Source: an uncultured Thalassolituus sp. | Lineage (GTDB): Bacteria > Pseudomonadota > Gammaproteobacteria > Pseudomonadales > Oceanobacteraceae | NCBI RefSeq assembly: GCF_950066645.1 | Contig: NZ_CATMFB010000017.1 | Coordinates: forward strand, 1 to 64,000 | Direction of reading: 5' to 3' | Length of the DNA: 64,000 bases | Shown: positions 57,443 to 64,000 of the stretch, piece after piece | Layout: every line of letters starts with the position of its first letter | Position numbering within the stretch: position 1 is the first letter of the stretch | Program-made: the position numbers and the translations under genes | The notes under the pieces: model-generated | Database searches by the model: none | Seen by the model: only the letters and a program-made list of their open reading frames with translations | What the model was told of the DNA's origin: nothing

Positions 57443-58789
57443 TTACTGCCGGGAAGACGGATTACGGCGACGGCGCGGACGGCGGCGTTTCTTGTTCGCG
57501 CTGTCGTCTTCCGGCACGTACTTGACCGGTTCTGGGGTAATGTCTTTCTGAGCCTGAGTCCAGAAATCACACAGCTCACCCAGGTTTTCGCCCGACTGAT
57601 GACGCAGCAGCAGGAAGTCATATGCTGCGCGGAAGCGAGGATGCCCAAGAAACTCAGCAATCTTCTTGCTGCGGGTTTTCGGCAAACGTAACTGCATTTC
57701 CCAGATTTCGCGCATAGGAATAGAGAAGCGCTTAGGAATCGCTGTCGCCTTGATCTGTTGTGCCAGCACCCGGTCTGCCGCTTTCTGCATGGCTGGGTGT
57801 GGTGGCAGGCCCTGTTCTTCGTATTCACGGCGCACGCGTTCAACCTGAGGCCAGAGCAGAGCAGCAAGGAAGAAGTAAGGTGTTACCGACTTACCCGCTT
57901 TGATGCGATCGTCGGTATTTGCCATGGTGTTCTCAACCAGGCGTACTGCTGCGTCATCGTCCTGGAGGCAATGCTCTGTCGCCGGGAACAGGGTAGCGAA
58001 GAGGTGATATTCGCGCAGCAGACGCAGCGTCTCGAGTGCATTGCCGGCCAGAAACAGCTTCAGCACTTCCTCAAACAGGCGTGCAGCGGGGATCTGCTCC
58101 AGCAGGGGAGCCATGTCGCGGATCGGCGCGGCCGTGTGTTGTTCAATACTGAATCCCAGCTTTACCGCAAAACGGATTGCCCGCAGCATACGGACCGGAT
58201 CTTCGCGATAGCGGGTCTCTGGGTCACCAATCAGACGCAGGCGTTTCAGCTGCATGTCTTCCCAACCACCGGCATAGGCATGAACGCTGAAATCATCAAT
58301 GTTGTAGTACAGCGCGTTAACCGTGAAGTCACGGCGCATGGCGTCTTCGTCTTTGTTTCCGTAAACATTATCGCGCAGGATCATGCCCTGATCGTCCTGA
58401 CGTGACACTTTGTCAGAATGATCCTCAGAGGGCGGTGCCCGGAACGTGGCTACTTCAATCACTTCGCGGCCAAACACCACGTGAACCAGCTTGAAGCGGC
58501 GACCGATCAGGCGGGAGTTGCGGAACAACTGATTCACCTGCTCAGGAGTGGCATCCGTCGCCACATCAAAATCTTTGGGGTTCAGGCCGAGCAGGTTGTC
58601 CCTGACGCCGCCACCAACCAGATACGCTCCATAGCCTGCCTTACGTAAGCGATACAGCACCTTCAGCGCGGGTTCGCTGATGTTATTGCGGGAAATGCTG
58701 TGCTCGTCACGGGGAATGACTTTCAGTGGGATTTCTTCGGCTTCCTGCTTCTGTCCGAAGAGGCGTTTCACACGGTTAATGAGGGTCAC
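57443..58789 (-). CDS. pcnB: Poly(A) polymerase I
   Basis: YLVGGGVRDNLLGLNPKDFDVATDATPEQV; basic C-terminal tail. Confidence 0.95.
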   Translation of the reverse strand: MTLINRVKRLFGQKQEAEEIPLKVIPRDEHSISRNNISEPALKVLYRLRKAGYGAYLVGGGVRDNLLGLNPKDFDVATDATPEQVNQLFRNSRLIGRRFKLVHVVFGREVIEVATFRAPPSEDHSDKVSRQDDQGMILRDNVYGNKDEDAMRRDFTVNALYYNIDDFSVHAYAGGWEDMQLKRLRLIGDPETRYREDPVRMLRAIRFAVKLGFSIEQHTAAPIRDMAPLLEQIPAARLFEEVLKLFLAGNALETLRLLREYHLFATLFPATEHCLQDDDAAVRLVENTMANTDDRIKAGKSVTPYFFLAALLWPQVERVRREYEEQGLPPHPAMQKAADRVLAQQIKATAIPKRFSIPMREIWEMQLRLPKTRSKKIAEFLGHPRFRAAYDFLLLRHQSGENLGELCDFWTQAQKDITPEPVKYVPEDDSANKKRRRPRRRRNPSSRQ

Positions 58790-58847
58790 AGGTAACGCTT
58801 ATCTCTGGCTTGCTTTGGCTGGCGAGTGTAACGTTTAGTGATCGCCA

Positions 58848-58879
58848 AATAAACAAAAAGCCGCAGTTGCGGCTTCTTT
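58848..58879 (-). terminator. Intrinsic terminator of crc-like sRNA copy 1
   Basis: Minus strand AAAGAAGCCGCAACTGCGGCTTTTTGTTTATTT. Confidence 0.85.
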
Positions 58880-59138
58880 GGGTTCCGGCTGTTGTTGTTA
58901 TTGTTGCCGGTAACACTGCTCAGTCTGTCGACAGAGGTTCTGAATGGGCATTCCGCTGCCTCATTTTTTATTTTTGTTTTCAGCGCACAGACTGCGCATT
59001 CAGAACCTTTGTCTCTGCAGGCCTTTGTTATTGTTATGAGTGGCTCTGCGGTCTTACCGGCACTTTATTATTGTTATTGGTGTGCCGTCTTTCGTGAGGC
59101 TTAGCATTTGTTATTTTTATCAGTTGCCGTGCCATCTG
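58853..59138 (-). ncRNA. CrcZ-like Hfq-titrating sRNA, copy 1
   Basis: Predicted start 12 nt past the -12 element of TGGCACGACCTTCGCT (59164-59149); five CA-rich motifs on the minus strand (CTGATAAAAATAACAAATGC, CCAATAACAATAATAAAG, CATAACAATAACAAAGG, GAAAACAAAAATAAAAAATG, GGCAACAATAACAACAACAG); terminator GCCGCAACTGCGGCTTTTTGTTT; same locus as Pseudomonas crcZ. Confidence 0.8.
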
Positions 59139-59148
59139 ATAGTAATAA

Positions 59149-59164
59149 AGCGAAGGTCGTGCCA
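59149..59164 (-). promoter_or_regulatory. Sigma54 -24/-12 promoter of copy 1
   Basis: TGGCACGACCTTCGCT vs consensus TGGCACGNNNNTTGCW. Confidence 0.78.
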
Positions 59165-59207
59165 ACTTTAGAAAATCTAGTAAAAACAAGCACTTAAGAA
59201 AATACAG

Positions 59208-59227
59208 GTGTCTATAAAAATAGACAC
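59208..59227. promoter_or_regulatory. Perfect 8-4-8 palindrome upstream of promoter copy 1
   Basis: GTGTCTATAAAAATAGACAC. Confidence 0.7.
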
Positions 59228-59238
59228 ATCTCAAAATG

Positions 59239-59297
59239 TGTTACGAAACATTACGTGAAGTGTAACCCTTGGGTAACAAACGTCATGAAACGTAACA
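59239..59297 (-). promoter_or_regulatory. Putative CbrB upstream activating sites, copy 1
   Basis: TGTTAC (59239), GTAACC at N17, GTAACA at N28, further GTAACA at 59292. Confidence 0.6.
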
Positions 59298-59388
59298 GTG
59301 TGACGCAGTCGGTCTTCGACCTGGGTAGCAGATCCTGGAATGGCGCAGAGATAGCGTATGGATGAGGGGTGCGGCTGAACGCCGGGCA

Positions 59389-59416
59389 ATAAAAAAGCCG
59401 CAGTAGCGGCTTCTTT
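59389..59416 (-). terminator. Intrinsic terminator of crc-like sRNA copy 2
   Basis: Minus strand AAGAAGCCGCTACTGCGGCTTTTTTATT. Confidence 0.85.
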
Positions 59417-59675
59417 GAGTTCCGGCTGTTGTTGTTATTGTTGCCGGTAACACTGCTCAGTCTGTCGACAGAGGTTCTGAATGGGCATTCCGCTGCCTCA
59501 TTTTTTATTTTTGTTTTCAGCGCACAGACTGCGCATTCAGAACCTTTGTCTCTGCAGGCCTTTGTTATTGTTATGAGTGGCTCTGCGGTCTTACCGGCAC
59601 TTTATTATTGTTATTGGTGTGCCGTCTTTCGTGAGGCTTAGCATTTGTTATTTTTATCAGTTGCCGTGCCATCTG
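59390..59675 (-). ncRNA. CrcZ-like Hfq-titrating sRNA, copy 2 (near-identical to copy 1)
   Basis: 537-bp-offset duplicate of copy 1 with its own promoter, CA motifs and terminator. Confidence 0.8.
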
Positions 59676-59685
59676 ATAGTAATAA

Positions 59686-59701
59686 AGCGAAGGTCGTGCC
59701 A
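59686..59701 (-). promoter_or_regulatory. Sigma54 -24/-12 promoter of copy 2
   Basis: TGGCACGACCTTCGCT. Confidence 0.78.
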
Positions 59702-59744
59702 ACTTTAGAAAATCTAGTAAAAACAAGCACTTAAGAAAATACAG

Positions 59745-59764
59745 GTGTCTATAAAAATAGACAC
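59745..59764. promoter_or_regulatory. Perfect 8-4-8 palindrome upstream of promoter copy 2
   Basis: GTGTCTATAAAAATAGACAC. Confidence 0.7.
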
Positions 59765-59775
59765 ATCTCAAAATG

Positions 59776-59834
59776 TGTTACGAAACATTACGTGAAGTGT
59801 AACCCTTGGGTAACAAACGTCATGAAACGTAACA
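59776..59834 (-). promoter_or_regulatory. Putative CbrB upstream activating sites, copy 2
   Basis: Same TGTTAC / GTAACC / GTAACA set as copy 1. Confidence 0.6.
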
Positions 59835-59925
59835 GTGTGACGCAGTCGGTCTTCGACCTGGGTAGCAGATCCTGGAATGGCGCAGAGATAGCGTATGGAT
59901 GAGGGGTGTGGCTGAACGCCGGGCA

Positions 59926-59951
59926 ATAAAAAAGCCGCGATAGCGGCTTTT
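59926..59951 (-). terminator. Intrinsic terminator of crc-like sRNA copy 3
   Basis: Minus strand AAAAGCCGCTATCGCGGCTTTTTTAT. Confidence 0.85.
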
Positions 59952-60155
59952 CGGGATTCTGGTGCGTCATCTCTGTTTCACTGGCTGATGTCCCGTAACT
60001 CTTGTTGTTGTTCTTACGGGAGTCAGTTCTGTGGAATGACACTGATTATTCGCTTTTCTTCCCCGGTGGTCCTGCAGGCCTTTGTTATTGTTAGAAGTGG
60101 CCGGTTCCGGTGCAGCGATGCGTTTTATTTTTATTGTCTGCGTCGCTTCATAGTA
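59927..60155 (-). ncRNA. CrcZ-like sRNA, copy 3 (shorter, divergent)
   Basis: CA motifs on minus strand (GAACAACAACAAGAG, CTAACAATAACAAAGG, GACAATAAAAATAAAACG), terminator GCCGCTATCGCGGCTTTTTTATT, -24/-12 element upstream. Confidence 0.7.
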
Positions 60156-60165
60156 CTTAAGTATT

Positions 60166-60181
60166 AGCCAGAATTGTGCCA
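60166..60181 (-). promoter_or_regulatory. Sigma54-like -24/-12 promoter of copy 3 (weaker -12)
   Basis: TGGCACAATTCTGGCT; same spacing as the other copies. Confidence 0.65.
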
Positions 60182-60230
60182 TGTTTAAAAATATTGTATA
60201 AATCAATAAGTTAGTGTTTTCTCGGGCGAG

Positions 60231-60305
60231 TGTTACTGAGAAAGTGTTACCTTTCCTTACGCATTTTGACCTGCCGGAGTAACAGCATCTGTTACTCAGG
60301 TAACA
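60231..60305 (-). promoter_or_regulatory. Putative CbrB upstream activating sites, copy 3
   Basis: TGTTAC at 60231, 60245 and 60290; GTAACA at 60279 (N28 from 60245) and 60300. Confidence 0.6.
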
Positions 60306-60390
60306 TGAGGTGCCCTTGCGAAAATGGAATCGTTGAAAATATGGCTGATGAGGTCTCATCCCGAAAGGCCCAAGACAGTATGAAAGGCAG

Positions 60391-60422
60391 AAAATAAAAA
60401 AGCCGCTGGGGTGGGCGGCTTC
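60391..60422 (-). terminator. Intrinsic terminator of crc-like sRNA copy 4
   Basis: Minus strand GAAGCCGCCCACCCCAGCGGCTTTTTTATTTT. Confidence 0.82.
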
Positions 60423-60674
60423 TCAGGGCTTTATTGTTATTGTTCTGTGCTCTGCCACAGGTGTCATCGTCGTTTTGAATGAACAGTCAGACCGTATCTT
60501 ATTGTTTTTATTGGTCTTTCATGGCCGCTCATTCGAAACAATCAATGGTGGCGATTGTCGTTCTTGTTATGAGTGAAGGAACCACAGGCGCTTTGTTATT
60601 GTTGTTGGTGCGCCTTCCCTAAACTCTCAAGCTTTGCCTCTTTGTTATTTTTGTTTATGGACACATGCTTGATA
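60394..60674 (-). ncRNA. CrcZ-like sRNA, copy 4 (proximal to cbrB)
   Basis: CA motifs on minus strand (CATAAACAAAAATAACAAAGAG, CACCAACAACAATAACAAAGC, CATAACAAGAACG, CCAATAAAAACAATAAG, GAACAATAACAATAAAGCC), terminator and -24/-12 promoter. Confidence 0.8.
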
Positions 60675-60684
60675 TTGTTTATTT

Positions 60685-60700
60685 AGCTAATACCGTGCCA
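60685..60700 (-). promoter_or_regulatory. Sigma54 -24/-12 promoter of copy 4
   Basis: TGGCACGGTATTAGCT. Confidence 0.75.
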
Positions 60701-60743
60701 GAAATACAAAATACATATAAATCAATGGGTTATGAAATTACAG

Positions 60744-60763
60744 GTGTCTATAATTATAGACAC
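60744..60763. promoter_or_regulatory. Perfect palindrome upstream of promoter copy 4
   Basis: GTGTCTATAATTATAGACAC; same distance from the -24 element as in copies 1 and 2. Confidence 0.72.
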
Positions 60764-60774
60764 TTCGACTAAAG

Positions 60775-60823
60775 TGTTACGAGATCTGAGCCATTCGGTA
60801 ACAGTTCTGTATGTTAGGTAACA
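60775..60823 (-). promoter_or_regulatory. Putative CbrB upstream activating sites, copy 4
   Basis: TGTTAC-N17-GTAACA and a second GTAACA at 60818. Confidence 0.62.
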
Positions 60824-60925
60824 CTGTGTAATTTGATGAGTCACAATCCGCCAGCAGGCGAAGGCCTGTTGGCAGAGGAGCAGCGAAGAAGACTGCGTCG
60901 GGGGCAGGCGCCGGAAGAAGGAGGG

Positions 60926-62329
60926 TTACTTGCCTTTTTTGCGGGGAATGCCCAGGCGCTGGCGACGTTCCCAGAGGGACTTACGGGAGATGCCCAGTTT
61001 TTTGGCCAGTTCGGTTTCAGTCATCGAGGCTTCGTTTTCGAGAACGAAGTGGACGAAGTAATCATCGAGAGACAGATCCCCCTGATTTCCATTCGCCGGA
61101 TCGTCCGCCTGGTAAGGGTTACTGGTATCAACGAGGTTGTTACGCATGGTTTCACTGAGGTAACGGTCAGCTGAGACCTCAATACCGAGCAGCGAGGCTT
61201 CGATGCTGTTGTCGTCGGCCAGAATGACTGCCCGTTCTACTGCGTTTTCGAGTTCGCGGACATTGCCCGGCCAGTGATAGGTGCGGATGGCGTGCAAGGC
61301 CTCGTCACTGAACTGCATTGCGGGCTGCTGCATCCGCTCACAGGCGCGTGTCAGCATGGCTGTGGCAATCTCAACGACGTCTTCACCACGTTCACGCAGC
61401 GGTGGCAGATGCAGCTCAACGACATTCAGGCGGTAATACAGGTCTTCCCGGAACTCGCCCATAGAGGCCAGCTCTTTCAGGTGTCGGTGAGTGGCCGCGA
61501 CGAGGCGCACATTGACCTTACGGCTCTGCACTGAGCCCACGCGGCGTATTTCCCCTTCCTGCAGCACCCTGAGTAGCCGGGCCTGAGCTTCCAGCGGTAA
61601 TTCGCCAATTTCGTCCAGGAAGAGAGTGCCACCGTCTGCGGCTTCGACCAGACCCTGGCGTTGTGCAGTTGCGCCGGTAAACGCGCCTTTCTCATGCCCG
61701 AACAGTTCGGACTCAATCAGGGTTTCCGGGATGGCAGCACAGTTGACTGAGATCAGCGGGTTGTTGGCGCGACGACTCTGACTGTGCAGGGCACGGGCGA
61801 CCAGCTCTTTACCGGTACCGGATTCACCCTGAATCAGTACGGTCGCATCGGTCGGTGCCACTTTAGAAATTTTACGGAAGAGTAACTGCATGGGCTCGCA
61901 GCTGCCGATAATGCCAGTGCTGCTGCCTTCCGGGTCCGGTGAGGCGTCACCTGCTACCGCAACCGGCGTTTCGGAGGACATTTTCCCCTTGCTGAGGATA
62001 CGGGTAACGGCCTGAAGCATTTCATCGTGGTCAAACGGTTTGGCGATGTAGTCGACCGCGCCTAACTTCATGGCGTCCACAGCAGAGCGCAGGCTGGCGT
62101 AGCTGGTCATGATTAACACGGGAGTGTTACCGGCCAGAGTGATCAGTTCGGTGCCGTTGCCACCCGGCAGACGCAGATCGCTGATGATCATGTCGAACTG
62201 GGAAAAATCCTGCTCTTTGGCGGCATCCAGTGAGTCCACATCCGTCACTTCGTGGTCGTGACGCTGCAACAGGCGTCGAACGGCCTGGCGGATAATGGCT
62301 TCGTCTTCAACGACTAAGATGTGACTCAT
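60926..62329 (-). CDS. cbrB: CbrB-like NtrC-family sigma54-dependent response regulator
   Basis: REC domain, [22 protein letters not shown]-terminal Fis-type HTH; upstream of pcnB and downstream of a CbrA-like kinase. Confidence 0.9.
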   Translation of the reverse strand: MSHILVVEDEAIIRQAVRRLLQRHDHEVTDVDSLDAAKEQDFSQFDMIISDLRLPGGNGTELITLAGNTPVLIMTSYASLRSAVDAMKLGAVDYIAKPFDHDEMLQAVTRILSKGKMSSETPVAVAGDASPDPEGSSTGIIGSCEPMQLLFRKISKVAPTDATVLIQGESGTGKELVARALHSQSRRANNPLISVNCAAIPETLIESELFGHEKGAFTGATAQRQGLVEAADGGTLFLDEIGELPLEAQARLLRVLQEGEIRRVGSVQSRKVNVRLVAATHRHLKELASMGEFREDLYYRLNVVELHLPPLRERGEDVVEIATAMLTRACERMQQPAMQFSDEALHAIRTYHWPGNVRELENAVERAVILADDNSIEASLLGIEVSADRYLSETMRNNLVDTSNPYQADDPANGNQGDLSLDDYFVHFVLENEASMTETELAKKLGISRKSLWERRQRLGIPRKKGK

Positions 62330-64000
62330 TAATGGGGTTCCGTAACTTCAGTTTGTTCAGCCCGTGGCAGGCTGACTTTAACACAGGTTCCACGTCCGTT
62401 CGCCAGTGGACTGTCGATCGTGATGTGGCCATAGTGTTCTTCAATAATACTGTAGACAAGGGACAGGCCCAGACCTGTCCCTTTACCCACATCTTTTGTT
62501 GTGAAGAAGGGCTCGAAAATTCGGTCGAGCGTTTCGGTCGGAATGCCGTGCCCTTCGTCGAGTACCATAACATGGATCTGCTCTTCGTCGGCTTCTCCCT
62601 GAACCCAGACACTGCTGCCCGGCTCTGACGCATCGCGGGCATTGCCCAGCAGGTTGACGAACACCTGTACGAGACGCTGAGCATCGCCGAGGGTCGCCAG
62701 TGCCGGCGGGCAGTCGTTCACGAAGGTGATATCCTGACTACGTTTGCTGAGACGCAGAAGCTGCATGGCTTCGTCGACGCAGTACGAGACGTCGACCAGC
62801 TCGTGTTCTGTGGAGTGATGCCCTGCGTGAGAGAAATTCATCAGCGACTGCACGATACGGGTGACCCGCTTAGTCTGCTCCTGAATCTGGTCTGCCATCT
62901 GCAGCAGTTCGGGGTTGTCGGTCTCATACCTCATGCTCTGCGCCAGGCAGTCGATCCCGGTGATGGGGTTGCCGATTTCATGCGCAACACCCGCAGCGAG
63001 CCGGCCAATGGAGGCCAGTCGTTCGTTGTGGATCAGTTCTTCTTCGAGCAGCTGAGTCTCGGTCTGATCTTCCATCAGAATGACGGTGCCACCGGGCTGA
63101 CCATTGCTGCCTTCGATCAGCGCTTTGTGCAGACTGAACCAGTGTGGCCGGCCCCGGTGTTCCACCCGGTGTTTGTATTTGTGCATGGCTTTGCTGACCA
63201 GAAACTCCTGCAGCAAAGGCCCCCATGGTGACGCCAGGCGGCTGATGTGTGATCCGGTAACATCGCTGGCAGCGGTATTCGTAAGATCAGACATTGCCTG
63301 GTTCCACATCATGATTTCCCCGTCGGCTGCCAGTGAGCAGACGCCCATAGGCAGACGTTCGAGTGTCTGGCGGTGATAGCGGCGAAGGCTGTCGAGCTCG
63401 CTGGCCAGACCACCGAGACGGCTGTGGAAGCCCTCCAGGCGCTGTTCGATCTGGTAGATGTCTTCGGTCAGTTCAACGTCATCACGGAACGGCAGGTAAC
63501 GGCTGACGAGGTCGTGAGCAACGGTCGGGCCCATCAGACCTGACAGGTTGGCTTCCAGACGTCCGCGCAGGCGGCGCAGGGCGTATGGCCGGTCTTCGTA
63601 CGATGGTAATTCGAGATCCTCTAACGCCTGATAGACCTCCCGCTCGGCAACATAGCGTCCCAGTGGGCGGGTCAGGGCATTGATGATTTCGTTGGTGTTG
63701 TTCGCTACCAGTGGCTGGCGCGATGGACGGGACACCGTATCAATTGAACAGGCATCGGCGGCGGCGGCCTCTGCGGCATTCTGGCGAGTGGCAAAGCTGA
63801 TGATGACGAACAGCGTGAAGTTCACACTGATGGCCGAAATCGCGGCCAGGTGCCAGTTGCTCTCATCGGTGGCCGGTAGCCAGAAAGGTACGTTCCAGCC
63901 GAGGGCCAGTTCGCAGAACGGCAGAAGCAGGGCGTAGATCCAGGTGAAGGTCCCGGTGACGACACCGGCTATAAAGCCCTTGCGGTTCGATTTTGGCCAG
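62329..64000 (-). CDS. cbrA: CbrA-like sensor histidine kinase (partial; frame stays open to window end through TM segments of the transporter-like domain)
   Basis: PAS, HisKA ([15 protein letters not shown]), HATPase ([18 protein letters not shown]); upstream in-frame ...[32 protein letters not shown]... continues past the ORF-track start. Confidence 0.88.
   Translation of the reverse strand, partial: WPKSNRKGFIAGVVTGTFTWIYALLLPFCELALGWNVPFWLPATDESNWHLAAISAISVNFTLFVIISFATRQNAAEAAAADACSIDTVSRPSRQPLVANNTNEIINALTRPLGRYVAEREVYQALEDLELPSYEDRPYALRRLRGRLEANLSGLMGPTVAHDLVSRYLPFRDDVELTEDIYQIEQRLEGFHSRLGGLASELDSLRRYHRQTLERLPMGVCSLAADGEIMMWNQAMSDLTNTAASDVTGSHISRLASPWGPLLQEFLVSKAMHKYKHRVEHRGRPHWFSLHKALIEGSNGQPGGTVILMEDQTETQLLEEELIHNERLASIGRLAAGVAHEIGNPITGIDCLAQSMRYETDNPELLQMADQIQEQTKRVTRIVQSLMNFSHAGHHSTEHELVDVSYCVDEAMQLLRLSKRSQDITFVNDCPPALATLGDAQRLVQVFVNLLGNARDASEPGSSVWVQGEADEEQIHVMVLDEGHGIPTETLDRIFEPFFTTKDVGKGTGLGLSLVYSIIEEHYGHITIDSPLANGRGTCVKVSLPRAEQTEVTEPH

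Larger units (their letters stand above)
58854..59927. repeat. 537-bp tandem duplication (two units, about 58854-59390 and 59391-59927)
   Basis: Units match apart from about three substitutions noticed by eye; ORF-track entries recur at an exact 537-bp offset (58892/59429 and 59034/59571). Confidence 0.95.

Noticed and set aside
58892-59641. Identical 70-aa plus-strand ORFs (58892-59104 and 59429-59641)
   Set aside because: Antisense to the predicted sRNAs; they exist because TTGTTATTG-rich sequence lacks stops, and are duplicated only because the DNA unit is. No convincing RBS or domain.
59034-59771. Identical 66-aa minus-strand ORFs (59034-59234 and 59571-59771)
   Set aside because: Span the -24/-12 promoter and palindrome; composition reflects repeats and there is no protein-like conservation signal.
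58880-60680. TTATTGTTATTG runs as microsatellite or CRISPR-like repeats
   Set aside because: Runs are short, irregular and separated by unique sequence with promoters and terminators between modules; there is no repeat-spacer periodicity. Better explained as CA motifs on the minus strand.
60833-61174. 113-aa plus-strand ORF at the cbrB 3' end
   Set aside because: Antisense to the well-supported cbrB coding sequence.

Overview
Chromosomal window from a gammaproteobacterium, probably an Oceanospirillales/Thalassolituus-like lineage (inferred from gene content and order only). Most of it is dense core metabolism: serB-fimX, epmB/efp/epmA, psd, motAB-like, rsgA/orn, queG-nnrD-tsaE-amiB-mutL-miaA-hfq-hflX-hflK-hflC-hisZ-purA, frmA/fghA, mtnA-B-D-C, and pgi-panD-panC-panB-folK-pcnB-[intergenic]-cbrB-cbrA. 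The standout is the roughly 2.1 kb region between cbrB and pcnB (about 58,850-60,830). No credible protein gene covers it. In Pseudomonas this exact interval holds crcZ, the CbrAB/sigma54-driven sRNA that titrates Hfq/Crc. Here I read FOUR tandem CrcZ-like sRNA genes on the minus strand. Each has a -24/-12 (TGGCAC-N8-GC) promoter, TGTTAC/GTAACA half-sites upstream, several AAYAAYAA-type CA motifs and a GC-rich hairpin plus U-tract terminator. Two copies are a nearly perfect 537-bp tandem duplication. Three of the four also carry a perfect GTGTCTAT-N4-ATAGACAC palindrome at a fixed distance upstream of the promoter. Secondary curiosities are a methyltransferase-HNH fusion protein, a DUF4956/VTC/lamin-tail/Cthe_2159-like cluster, and a Fur-box-preceded ABC protein with a strongly shortened nucleotide-binding domain. 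All family calls were made by eye; no database search was run.
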